Origin: Algoriphagus litoralis | Lineage (GTDB): Bacteria > Bacteroidota > Bacteroidia > Cytophagales > Cyclobacteriaceae | Assembly: GCF_003259255.1 (NCBI RefSeq) | Contig: NZ_QGOL01000008.1 | Location: 124,001-188,000, forward strand | Length of the DNA stretch: 64,000 bases | Reading direction: 5' to 3' | Part shown: one piece after another, positions 8,139 through 16,366 of the stretch | Layout of the letters: each line of letters opens with the position of its first letter | How positions within the stretch are numbered: the first letter of the stretch is position 1 | Translations under genes and position numbers: made by a program | Notes under the pieces: model-generated | The model's database searches: none | Seen by the model: only the letters and a program-made list of their open reading frames with translations | Told to the model about the DNA's origin: nothing

Positions 8139-9445
8139 TGGCATCATTTCGAGTAACCGGTGGCACCAAACTGAAAGGTGAAATCATTCCTCAAGGAGCA
8201 AAAAACGAGGCGCTTCAGATTCTTTGCGCCGTACTTCTGACTCCCGATAAAGTCACCATCAACAAGATCCCAAATATCCGAGACGTCAATAAACTCATCG
8301 AGCTGCTCGCGGATATGGGCGTGAAAGTCCAAAAACTAGGGCCAGAATCCTATTCATTTCAGGCGGATGCCGTGAATCTTGACTATTTGGAGACCGAAGA
8401 TTTTCTATCCAAAGCCTCGGCACTTCGAGGATCGGTCATGATTCTGGGGCCACTTTTGGGAAGATTCGGAAAAGGAAAACTCTCCAAACCCGGAGGGGAT
8501 AAAATCGGACGTCGAAGAATGGACACCCATTTTTTTGGCTTTCAAAAACTGGGCGCAGAATTCCACTACGATTCGAAAAATGAGATTTTCCATATTGATG
8601 GAAAAAAACTGAAAGGCACATACATGCTTCTGGATGAGGCTTCGGTGACAGGTACTGCAAACATCGTGATGGCGGCAGCTTTAGCCGAAGGCAAAACCAC
8701 CATCTACAATGCTGCTTGTGAGCCATACCTTCAGCAACTCTGCGACATGCTCAACCGTATGGGCGCCAAAATCACAGGTGTAGGGTCAAATCTGCTGCAT
8801 ATCGAAGGAGTAAAGGCTCTCGGCGGAACCGACCATACCATGCTTCCTGACATGATCGAGATTGGTTCGTTTATCGGAATGGCAGCCATGACCCAATCTG
8901 AAATCACGATCAAAGATTGTCAAATTCACCGCTTGGGGATCATTCCAGAGACATTCAAGCGAATGGGCATTCATTTGGAGTTTCGAGGAGATGACATATT
9001 CATCCCTGCGCAGAAACATTATGAGATCGAAACCTTCATCGACGGTTCGATCCTGACCGTAGCTGACCAGATTTGGCCAGGCTTTACACCGGATTTGCTT
9101 TCAATTATTTTGGTGACTGCGACGCAGGCAAAAGGAACCGTATTGGTTCACCAGAAAATGTTTGAATCACGCTTGTTTTTCGTAGACAAACTGATCGACA
9201 TGGGCGCACAGATTATTCTCTGTGATCCCCATCGTGCGACTGTGATTGGGCTGGATAGGAAATATCCGCTACGTGGCATTCGGATGACCTCACCGGATAT
9301 CCGAGCCGGGGTAGCACTTTTGATCGCAGCTATGTCAGCTACAGGCACTTCGGTCATTGACAATATAGAACAAATCGACCGGGGTTATCAGAATATTGAT
9401 GAGCGGCTCAATGCGCTTGGCGCAAAAATTGAGAGAATTCCTTAA
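8138..9445 (+). CDS. murA: UDP-N-acetylglucosamine 1-carboxyvinyltransferase with Asp in place of the catalytic Cys
   Basis: MurA transfers enolpyruvyl from PEP to UDP-GlcNAc, the first committed step of peptidoglycan synthesis (cytoplasm). The protein is complete at 435 residues, with the conserved Lys22-Asn23 (GAKNEA), the RGSVMILGPLLGRFG stretch, and late EQIDRGYQNIDERLNALGA. In the flexible active-site loop the usual Cys is replaced: KPGGDKIGRRRMD has Asp121 (codon GAT at 8498-8500). Asp at this position is known in other bacteria and makes the enzyme insensitive to fosfomycin. The start overlaps the DUF4290 stop by one base. Confidence 0.95.
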   Translation: MASFRVTGGTKLKGEIIPQGAKNEALQILCAVLLTPDKVTINKIPNIRDVNKLIELLADMGVKVQKLGPESYSFQADAVNLDYLETEDFLSKASALRGSVMILGPLLGRFGKGKLSKPGGDKIGRRRMDTHFFGFQKLGAEFHYDSKNEIFHIDGKKLKGTYMLLDEASVTGTANIVMAAALAEGKTTIYNAACEPYLQQLCDMLNRMGAKITGVGSNLLHIEGVKALGGTDHTMLPDMIEIGSFIGMAAMTQSEITIKDCQIHRLGIIPETFKRMGIHLEFRGDDIFIPAQKHYEIETFIDGSILTVADQIWPGFTPDLLSIILVTATQAKGTVLVHQKMFESRLFFVDKLIDMGAQIILCDPHRATVIGLDRKYPLRGIRMTSPDIRAGVALLIAAMSATGTSVIDNIEQIDRGYQNIDERLNALGAKIERIP

Positions 9446-9497
9446 TCATCGGGGAGAGTACACCTCCCCTTCCTTTTTTCATTAACCCATTGAAGAT

Positions 9498-10472
9498 TTG
9501 CGTCAGGAAGTCACCATTGATCGAACGTTACCAGTAAATCTTGACCCGAAGGATTACGAACTCTTCGAGCCATCGCTTACTGTGACCTTTGAGCGGCTCT
9601 TTCCTGTTCACCTGAAGCATGTCTGGATACTTCAAGACACCATTTTCTCTCCCGGAGAACTCAAATTTTATTCCTCCCATTCCCATGTATCAGACTTGGG
9701 TCCTTTGCAATATGCCAAGCGGGTAGCTCTATGCTGTACCAAAGCGTGGAGAAAAGTCCCCAAAGGAATTTGGGTGATTGATGAGTGGAGTGCCAATTAT
9801 TTTCACTGGATGACTGACTGCCTTCCGAGAATTTGGGAAGGATTGGATCGTGACTCAAATTCACCTGTCATACTTCCCGAATCCTACCGAAGCTTGGATT
9901 ACGTTACGCAAACATTAGAGCTGCTGAATACCAAGGTTGAATTTTTTAAATCCCGGGAAAACCTGAAAGTCGACACACTGATCCTGACCGCCAGAACTGC
10001 CGAGTTTCCAAACTTCATCCCTGCTTTAGCCCAAAAAACACGGGAAAAACTCGCCTCCATTCCAAAAAAATCTCCTTGGAAGAAAGTCTATATCAGCCGG
10101 AAACTAGCTTCCAAACGCAAAGCACACAACGAACTCGAAGTGGAACTGATCCTGCGAAAAAGGGGCTTTGATATAGTCTGTGCCGAACAGCTTAGCGTCA
10201 AACAGCAAATCGAGTTAATGGCTCAGACCAAACTTCTGGTATGCCTGCACGGTGCTGCTCTGACCAATATGCTCTTTTTGCCAAAAGGCGCCAAAGTACT
10301 GGAAATTAGAAACATTGGAGATTCCGAAAACCAGTGTTATTTCAATTTGGCCTCGGCGCTGGAGCTTGAGTATTATTATACTTTAAATAAAGGCGACTAT
10401 CAGGATACGATCATGACTGACTTTACCATCAATATTCAGGCATTGTATTCGACTCTGGATCAAATAGAATAA
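9498..10472 (+). CDS. Glycosyltransferase family 61 (DUF563) protein
   Basis: A 324-residue protein. The C-terminal half has the GT61 core: KVYISRKLASKR, FDIVCAEQLSVKQQIELM, then CLHGAALTNMLFLPKGAKVLEI. GT61 enzymes transfer sugars such as xylose or GlcNAc to glycans; in bacteria they often act in surface polysaccharide assembly. The substrate is unknown and there are no polysaccharide neighbours. There is no upstream ATG: the frame is closed by TAA at 9483 and the best start is TTG at 9498 (ATT at 9489 is the alternative). The first in-frame ATG falls about 100 residues in, too late for the fold. Confidence 0.8.
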   Translation: MRQEVTIDRTLPVNLDPKDYELFEPSLTVTFERLFPVHLKHVWILQDTIFSPGELKFYSSHSHVSDLGPLQYAKRVALCCTKAWRKVPKGIWVIDEWSANYFHWMTDCLPRIWEGLDRDSNSPVILPESYRSLDYVTQTLELLNTKVEFFKSRENLKVDTLILTARTAEFPNFIPALAQKTREKLASIPKKSPWKKVYISRKLASKRKAHNELEVELILRKRGFDIVCAEQLSVKQQIELMAQTKLLVCLHGAALTNMLFLPKGAKVLEIRNIGDSENQCYFNLASALELEYYYTLNKGDYQDTIMTDFTINIQALYSTLDQIE

Positions 10473-10598
10473 GGAGATCAAACCCTTTTTAGAACCTTCT
10501 TCAGGTTAACTACTTTTCGCAATTAGCTCTTGCCTTTTGCCCTTTTCTCCATTTTTTTGGTATCTTCTTGGCCAAATTTGCTCATCCCGATTTAACCT

Positions 10599-12317
10599 AT
10601 GACCAAGAAAAAACTCCGTAGCCAAGAATGGTACGGCCGCACCGGAAAAGACGGTATCATTTACCGATCCTGGATGAAAAACCAGGGACTTCCACACCAC
10701 CTTTTTAATGGCGAAAAGCCCGTAATTGGCATCTGCAATACCTGGTCAGAGCTGACTCCATGTAATGCCCACTTTAAGGATTTGGCAGAAGCACTTAAGC
10801 GGGGCATTTGGGAAGCAGGTGGATTTCCCCTAGAATTCCCCGTGATGTCACTCGGTGAATGCTCGATCAAACCTACAGCGATGCTTTTCCGTAATCTCGC
10901 TTCCATGGATGTGGAAGAAAGCATCCGCGCCAATCCAATGGATGGCGTCATCCTCATGTGTGGCTGCGATAAAACCACACCCTCCCTGGTAATGGGCGCC
11001 GCTTCGGTAAACTTACCCACTTTGGTCCTTTCAGGAGGCCCGATGCTGATCGGAAGATTTAGAGGAAAAAAAATCGGAACATCCGACATCTGGAGATTTG
11101 CTGAAGATTTCAAAGTAGGCAAACTCACCCAAGAAGACATGATCGAAGTGGAATCTTCCATGTCCCGATCAATCGGACATTGTGCGCCAATGGGTACAGC
11201 CTCTACGATGGCAGCCATGGTGGAAGCGCTGGGTCTCGCTTTGCCAGATAATGCCACCATCCCTGCTGCAGACTCAAGACGGAAAGTCCTTGCACATCTG
11301 GCTGGCATGCGAATCGTAGAAATGGTCAGGGAAGACCTGACCATGGATAAGATTTTGACCAGAAAAGCCTTCGAAAATTCCATCATGGTCAATGCAGCCA
11401 TTGGCGGATCTACCAATTTTATCCTTCACCTGACAGCCATAGCCAAGCGAATCGGAGTCGAACTCGACCTGACAGATTTTGATCATTTCTCTGCCAAAAT
11501 CCCATTAATTGCTAATGTGCAACCCTCAGGGGAGCATTGGGTCGAAGACTTATTCTATGCAGGGGGGATGCCAGCTGTAATGCGTGAAATCCAAAAACAC
11601 CTCCACACTGACGCAATTACGGTCAACGGGAAAACTATCGGAGAGAACATTTCAAAAGCCGAATGCTGGGATCGCAACCTGATCGGCACGCTGGAAAATC
11701 CCATCAAACCTGACTCGGGTATTGCTGTCCTCAAGGGTAATCTCTGCCCGAATGGAGCTGTACTGAAACCCTCTGCTGCCACACCTAACCTACTCGTCCA
11801 CACGGGTAGAGCGGTCGTTTTCGAAAACATCGACGATTACAAAGCCAAAGTGGACGATCCGGATCTGGACATCGACGAGACCTGTGTCATGGTCATGAAA
11901 AATGTCGGTCCAAAAGGCTATCCTGGCATGCCGGAAGTAGGAAATATGGGATTGCCAAAAAAATTGATTGAAAAGGGAATCAAAGACATGGTCCGCATAT
12001 CTGATGGTCGAATGAGCGGGACCGGATTTGGAACGGTAGTCCTTCACGTATCTCCGGAATCCGCCATCGGTGGTCCCTTGGCTTTTGTCCAAAATGGAGA
12101 CATGATCTCACTCGACGTACCGAATCGAACGCTCAATCTCCTTATTTCTGATGAAGAGTTTGTGAGAAGGAAAATCGACTTTGTCCCGACTCAGCTTCCT
12201 TATGAGCGCGGTTATGTTAACCTATTTCTGGACAAAGTTAATCAGGCACACGAAGGTGTGGACTTTGATTTTCTTCAGGGCAGTTCAGGATTGGAGGTCA
12301 AGCGAGATTCGCATTAA
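10599..12317 (+). CDS. IlvD/Edd-family sugar-acid dehydratase (L-arabonate/D-xylonate dehydratase-like)
   Basis: The protein has 572 residues. It matches the pentonate branch of the IlvD/Edd family (RSQEWYGR, GIIYRSWMKNQG, GICNTWSELTPCNAHF) rather than amino-acid IlvD. The three cysteines expected to hold the [2Fe-2S] cluster are Cys55 (TPCN), Cys123 (GCDKTTP) and Cys195 (GHCAPMGTAST). Such enzymes dehydrate an aldonic acid to a 2-keto-3-deoxy acid. The SDR gene just downstream could supply the preceding sugar dehydrogenase step. The exact sugar acid cannot be told from sequence, and no aldolase is nearby. Confidence 0.8.
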   Translation: MTKKKLRSQEWYGRTGKDGIIYRSWMKNQGLPHHLFNGEKPVIGICNTWSELTPCNAHFKDLAEALKRGIWEAGGFPLEFPVMSLGECSIKPTAMLFRNLASMDVEESIRANPMDGVILMCGCDKTTPSLVMGAASVNLPTLVLSGGPMLIGRFRGKKIGTSDIWRFAEDFKVGKLTQEDMIEVESSMSRSIGHCAPMGTASTMAAMVEALGLALPDNATIPAADSRRKVLAHLAGMRIVEMVREDLTMDKILTRKAFENSIMVNAAIGGSTNFILHLTAIAKRIGVELDLTDFDHFSAKIPLIANVQPSGEHWVEDLFYAGGMPAVMREIQKHLHTDAITVNGKTIGENISKAECWDRNLIGTLENPIKPDSGIAVLKGNLCPNGAVLKPSAATPNLLVHTGRAVVFENIDDYKAKVDDPDLDIDETCVMVMKNVGPKGYPGMPEVGNMGLPKKLIEKGIKDMVRISDGRMSGTGFGTVVLHVSPESAIGGPLAFVQNGDMISLDVPNRTLNLLISDEEFVRRKIDFVPTQLPYERGYVNLFLDKVNQAHEGVDFDFLQGSSGLEVKRDSH

Positions 12318-12331
12318 TTAAGAGATTATAC

Positions 12332-12362
12332 ACCCTCCAAGTTTTCTAAACACTTGGAGGGT
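12332..12362 (+). terminator. Perfect 10-bp hairpin after the dehydratase gene
   Basis: ACCCTCCAAG (12332-12341) and CTTGGAGGGT (12353-12362) form a perfect stem around an 11-base loop. The T-tract after it is weak (GGTTATC), so termination may be partial and the SDR gene starting 16 bases later may still be read. Confidence 0.5.
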
Positions 12363-12377
12363 TATCAATACACGATC

Positions 12378-13139
12378 ATGAAACCCGAAAAAGTAGCCAT
12401 AATTACCGGAGCTGGTCAGGGAATCGGACTGGAAATCGCGAGAAAACTACTGGATTCCGGCTCGAATGTCATTCTCAATGACCTAGAAGTCAGTCTGACA
12501 GAGGATGCTGTTTCCTCACTCTCCCGTATGCGTAAAGGCATGGTACTGGGATGCTCAGGCGATTCCTCATCGGAGGAAGTAATTGATGAAATGGTGCGTT
12601 TGGCTTTAGATCATTTTGGCAAAATCGATCAAGTAGTTGCCAATGCTGGCATAACACTTTTTGGAGGCTTCTTGGACTATTCACGTCAGGATTTTGCAGA
12701 GGTGATGCGGGTAAATCAGGCCGGAACTTTTTTCCTAACCCAAGCCGCTGCTCGGGTAATGAAAGATCAGGAAAGTGGCGGTTCCATTCTTCTGACCTCC
12801 TCTGTCACTGCACACCAAAGTCACGAAAACCTAGCCGCCTATGCCATGAGCAAGGCCGCTATCGAAATGCTGGCAAAAAATCTGGTCCTCGAGCTTGCCC
12901 CATTTGGCATCCGAATCAACACCATCGCGCCTGGAGCCACACTGACTGAGCGGACCACTTCCGACCCGGACTATGTCACCACTTGGTCCAAACTTACCCC
13001 ACTGGGCCGACCTGCGTCGCCTACAGACATTGCAGAAGCAGCGGCATTTCTACTCTCGGATGCAGCCCGGCATATCACCGGACAGACCTTGGTAGTAGAT
13101 GGCGGTTGGACAGCTATCAGCCCATCACCTTATGCCTGA
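12378..13139 (+). CDS. SDR-family oxidoreductase (3-oxoacyl-ACP reductase / glucose dehydrogenase type)
   Basis: A classical short-chain dehydrogenase of 253 residues from ATG 12378. A TTG-initiated extension to 12354 lies within a hairpin and is rejected. The cofactor loop GAGQGIG is at residues 11-17, VANAG in the middle, TSSV holds the catalytic Ser, and Tyr155-x3-Lys159 (YAMSK) the catalytic pair. The tail ITGQTLVVDGGW is typical of the FabG-like group. The substrate could be a sugar, matching the dehydratase upstream, or a hydroxyacyl compound. The last eight bases overlap the next gene, so the two are translated together. Confidence 0.85.
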   Translation: MKPEKVAIITGAGQGIGLEIARKLLDSGSNVILNDLEVSLTEDAVSSLSRMRKGMVLGCSGDSSSEEVIDEMVRLALDHFGKIDQVVANAGITLFGGFLDYSRQDFAEVMRVNQAGTFFLTQAAARVMKDQESGGSILLTSSVTAHQSHENLAAYAMSKAAIEMLAKNLVLELAPFGIRINTIAPGATLTERTTSDPDYVTTWSKLTPLGRPASPTDIAEAAAFLLSDAARHITGQTLVVDGGWTAISPSPYA

Positions 13140-13812
13140 AAACCACAATATTGTCAAAGACCTGCACTTGGTGTTGAAATCTCCTCCGCCGTGGAATCTG
13201 AGTGGTGAAGGGATAATTTTGATTTTCAAATTCAAAAAAGACTGGGTAGAAAAGTCAGCCCTTCTGCCTAAGCATCTGCAAGGGAAATTCAGAGGTGGGC
13301 TTGGCTATGTCATGCTGGTCAATTATGAAAAGTCACCTGTCGGCCCCTACCATGAACTGTTGATTATCCCCGGAAAATTCAGGAAAAGCAAAAAGCAGGC
13401 GATCACCAAAATATACGTGGACAGTGAAGCCAGCACCCAAAACGGACGAAATAACTGGGGAATACCCAAGGAATTGCTGCCATTTTCCTGGAAAAAGGAA
13501 AATGGAAAAGACCTCATCGAGATCAAATCCGGAGATAAGGTGGTATTGTCTACGGAGATTACTTTTGGCGGACTGCCCTTTCCTCTCTCGACAGCTTTGC
13601 TACCCATACATCTCTGCCAGACTTGGAATAAAGTAAAATACTACACCAAACCCCGAGGATTTGGATGGGGTAAGCTGGCAAATGTCAAAAAAATAACCTT
13701 GGACCCAGACTTTTTCCCTGATATCACACAGATTAAGCCTTTGCTCGCTGTGAAGGTCAACCCATTCAATATCAAATTCCCTGAGCCCCACTATGGTGAC
13801 GAAATCTTTTGA
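13132..13812 (+). CDS. Acetoacetate decarboxylase-like protein
   Basis: A 226-residue protein starting at ATG 13132, inside the end of the SDR gene. The body matches the ADC superfamily: GPYHELLIIPG, KIYVDSEAS, then GRNNWGIPKELLPFSW. Lys113 aligns with the Schiff-base lysine of acetoacetate decarboxylase, but the next residue, which is Lys in true decarboxylases and lowers the pKa, is Glu114. This suggests a different reaction on a keto compound, or a binding role. It sits between two SDR genes, overlapping both (8 and 20 bases), so the three products probably act on one pathway. Confidence 0.65.
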   Translation: MPENHNIVKDLHLVLKSPPPWNLSGEGIILIFKFKKDWVEKSALLPKHLQGKFRGGLGYVMLVNYEKSPVGPYHELLIIPGKFRKSKKQAITKIYVDSEASTQNGRNNWGIPKELLPFSWKKENGKDLIEIKSGDKVVLSTEITFGGLPFPLSTALLPIHLCQTWNKVKYYTKPRGFGWGKLANVKKITLDPDFFPDITQIKPLLAVKVNPFNIKFPEPHYGDEIF

Positions 13813-14596
13813 AAATTCCAGAGTCATCATAACAGGAGCCGCCTCAGGAATTGGAAAAGAGTTGGTCCGTCAGCTCTATCCCCTCACTAAGCGGATTTTG
13901 GCAGCGGATAATTCAGCTAAAAGTCTTGAAAGATTACAGGCCGAGTTCCCGGATTTAGAAGGATTTTTACTTTCGGATTTAAGTAAAAAAGAGGGGAATG
14001 GATTGATTCTGGATTGGGTGAAAAACAATTGGCAGGGAGCTGATTTTTGCTTTGCAAATGCCGGAAAAGCAGAATACCAAGCAGCAGACCTTCAGGACTG
14101 GAAACAGATGGACGCCCTTTTTCAACTCAATGTCTTCAGCCCTATCCAGCTTGGCATGGAATTACGGAAATCATTTCCCAAAACTCACATCCGCCATGTT
14201 ATCACGTGTTCGGCCATTGCGTTTTGGGCAATTCCGGGCTATAGCATTTATGGAGGAACCAAGGCCGCTGTCTTGCAGTGGGCGCGGACTATTTGGGCAG
14301 AAAATACCGGAGATTGGCTCACCTTAGTCTTTCCGATCGCTACCTCCACGGCTTTTTTTGAGACAGCGGGCCAAGAAATTCCCAAGGCTTTCCCAATTCA
14401 GCAACCCCAAATTGTAGCCAAAAAGATGCTATCAGGAGTCGCAGCAGGTAAAAAGAAGATATTTCCTTCACTTCTGTTTCGTGTCATGCTTCACCTCAAT
14501 AATTTTCTTTATGTCATTCGTCCTATTTCTCAGGCTATTGAATCAAAGAAATTCCGATCTTGGATAGCAAAACAAAAAGATTCCTCACAAGTTTGA
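13793..14596 (+). CDS. SDR-family NAD(P)-dependent oxidoreductase
   Basis: A 267-residue short-chain dehydrogenase: GAASGIG at 15-21, FANAG, ITCSAIAFW with the catalytic Ser, Tyr153-x3-Lys157 in YGGTK. The C-terminal third (KKKIFPSLLFRVMLHLNNFLYVIRP) is hydrophobic and basic, unlike the FabG-type neighbour, which suggests membrane association and a lipophilic substrate as in the DltE/11-beta-HSD-like SDR group. It starts 20 bases inside the ADC-like gene and ends the tight three-gene cassette. Confidence 0.85.
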   Translation: MVTKSFENSRVIITGAASGIGKELVRQLYPLTKRILAADNSAKSLERLQAEFPDLEGFLLSDLSKKEGNGLILDWVKNNWQGADFCFANAGKAEYQAADLQDWKQMDALFQLNVFSPIQLGMELRKSFPKTHIRHVITCSAIAFWAIPGYSIYGGTKAAVLQWARTIWAENTGDWLTLVFPIATSTAFFETAGQEIPKAFPIQQPQIVAKKMLSGVAAGKKKIFPSLLFRVMLHLNNFLYVIRPISQAIESKKFRSWIAKQKDSSQV

Positions 14597-14617
14597 CACC
14601 TTTCTAACCACCTACTC

Positions 14618-15277
14618 ATGAAAAACTACTTATTCCTGCTCACTTTCCTCTGGTTGATCAGCGCTTGCGAGCAAAAAACCGAAATGCCAGATACCCTTCC
14701 TATGAAAGTGGCGAAAGCCTACGGCATTGAAAACTTTGACCAAATCAACTCCATCGCTTACACATGGAATGTACAGCGTGACTCTGTCAACGTGCTGTCC
14801 CGGGATTGGAAATGGAATATCAAAGACAGTACAGTCTATTATTCTGGTCCAGATACCACATTCACCTACAGCTTGACAGCAGATTCACTGCCCAAGCAAG
14901 ACGGCGCCTTCATCAATGATAAGTATTGGTTCATGATGCCATTCCAACTGGCTTGGGATACCGGATACACCTATGAGACAGTGGAAAATGTTCCCTCACC
15001 GATTTCCCAAACCAATTCAACCAAGCTGACCATCCTTTACAAATCAGGTGAGCCTACCTCTCCAGAGATGGGTTATACGCCTGGCGATGCATACGACCTC
15101 TATTTGGATGAAAACAACATGATCCTAGAGTGGACTTTCAGAAGAGGAAACGGTACAGAAGGACGCACCTGGACTTGGGAGAATTCTGAAAAGTTCGGCC
15201 CAATTACCTTGACGAAAGACCACATGGGAGCTGATGGCAATCGGTTCATCTGGTTTACCGATATAAAAGTAGATTGA
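14618..15277 (+). CDS. Lipoprotein of unknown function
   Basis: A 219-residue protein with a lipoprotein signal (LISAC, Cys17). It contains TWNVQRDSVNVLSRDWKWNIKDSTVYYSG, a length-limited sign of a beta-rich fold with many Trp and Tyr. A central PFQLAWDTGYTYE segment and the tail TWTWENSEKFGPITLTKD recall Bacteroidota beta-sandwich lipoproteins that measure or bind lipids, but I do not recognise the family. It follows the SDR cassette by 21 bases and is closed by a terminator, so it may share its transcript. Confidence 0.7.
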   Translation: MKNYLFLLTFLWLISACEQKTEMPDTLPMKVAKAYGIENFDQINSIAYTWNVQRDSVNVLSRDWKWNIKDSTVYYSGPDTTFTYSLTADSLPKQDGAFINDKYWFMMPFQLAWDTGYTYETVENVPSPISQTNSTKLTILYKSGEPTSPEMGYTPGDAYDLYLDENNMILEWTFRRGNGTEGRTWTWENSEKFGPITLTKDHMGADGNRFIWFTDIKVD

Positions 15278-15314
15278 AATCGGAATTAAGATTAAGCTGA
15301 TCGTCATAACAATA

Positions 15315-15345
15315 CTGCCGTAATTGTGCCATTTACGGCAGTTTT
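15315..15345 (+). terminator. Rho-independent terminator after the lipoprotein gene
   Basis: CTGCCGTAA (15315-15323) pairs with TTACGGCAG (15333-15341), followed by TTTT. Confidence 0.75.
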
Positions 15346-15405
15346 CATTTCATTCCTCCAGACACTTTTTTTTTATTCTTTTGTAAAAATCATTCTCCTC
15401 ACCAA

Positions 15406-16305
15406 ATGACAAAACTGACCCAAACTTCCAGACGCGACTTCCTTCTTAAATCCAGTGCCCTAATCGGTGCAGGAATGATTCTAGACCCGATGGATGCTTT
15501 TTCTATCGGTCAAAAAAAATCGTGGACCGTGGGAGAAATCATGGACACATTCATTTCGCAGGTTCCAAATGGTCCATTTGCTCAAACCGTTGACACCATC
15601 AAAATCGGTTCACGAGAAACGGTAGTTTCGGGTGTTGTTACTACTATGTTTACCACCATGGAGATCATTCGGAAAGCCATCGATTTAAAAGCAAATTTGA
15701 TCATCCCCCACGAACCTACTTTTTTCTCCGGTCAGGACGAGACAGATTATCTCCAGAATGATCCGGTCTTCAGAGCAAAATATGATCTGATGGCCAAACA
15801 CAACATCACCATATGGCGAAATCATGACTATGTCCACCGGATGCAAGATGATGGTGTCCGAGTGGGTGTGGTGGGAGATTTGGGCTGGAACGACTACTAT
15901 ACACCCGGAAGCCGAATTTTGATGATCCCAAAAACGGATCTTCGCGGATTGATCAACCACATTAAAAATAAACTTCAGGTTCCAGCCATGCGCTACGTGG
16001 GAGATTTGAACCAATCCTGTACCAAAGTCCTACTCCTACCCGGCGCTGTAGGTGGAAGACTTCAGATCACCCAGATCATGGAGCATCAGCCGGATGTTTT
16101 GGTCTGTGGAGAGTCCAATGAATGGGAAACTCCTGAATATGTAAGGGCAGCAAATGAAATCGGAATAAAGCTTTCCATGGTCGAGATTGGCCATTCCGCC
16201 AGTGAAGAGGGAGGGTCTGAGTTTGTGAAAAACTGGCTCAATAAACACATGCCGGACTTACCAGTGCATCATATTCCCTCTGGAAATTCACTTCAAATAT
16301 TTTAA
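15406..16305 (+). CDS. Tat-exported Nif3-like dinuclear metal center protein
   Basis: The protein has 299 residues. The N-terminus has a twin-arginine signal (SRRDFLLKSS) followed by a hydrophobic stretch (ALIGAGMIL). The rest is a Nif3-type fold: LIIPHEPTFFSG with His102 as first metal ligand region, then VCGESNEWETPEY and VEIGHSASEEGG with the late His and Glu ligands. Nif3/YbgI proteins are usually cytosolic toroids of unclear role (GTP cyclohydrolase-like or metal hydrolase). Export of a folded, metal-loaded form through Tat is unusual. It lies alone, between terminators. Confidence 0.8.
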   Translation: MTKLTQTSRRDFLLKSSALIGAGMILDPMDAFSIGQKKSWTVGEIMDTFISQVPNGPFAQTVDTIKIGSRETVVSGVVTTMFTTMEIIRKAIDLKANLIIPHEPTFFSGQDETDYLQNDPVFRAKYDLMAKHNITIWRNHDYVHRMQDDGVRVGVVGDLGWNDYYTPGSRILMIPKTDLRGLINHIKNKLQVPAMRYVGDLNQSCTKVLLLPGAVGGRLQITQIMEHQPDVLVCGESNEWETPEYVRAANEIGIKLSMVEIGHSASEEGGSEFVKNWLNKHMPDLPVHHIPSGNSLQIF

Positions 16306-16340
16306 AAAAAAAGTGGGTTGACCGTTACGATCAACCCACT
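16303..16340 (-). terminator. Terminator of the leftward CsbD / coiled-coil lipoprotein pair
   Basis: AGTGGGTTGA (16312-16321) and TCAACCCACT (16331-16340) form a perfect 10-bp stem. Read on the minus strand it is followed by nine T. It overlaps the stop of the Nif3-like gene. Confidence 0.8.
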
Positions 16341-16366
16341 TCCGACAGTATTCAAAACGTTTAGAT

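Noticed and set aside
10661..11416. A 251-codon minus-strand frame inside the dehydratase gene
   Set aside because: Shadow of a conserved gene; Met/Ser-rich translation without recognisable motifs.
12354..12377. Extension of the first SDR to a TTG start at 12354
   Set aside because: The extension lies inside the arm of a perfect hairpin and adds no family sequence; ATG 12378 gives the standard SDR start.
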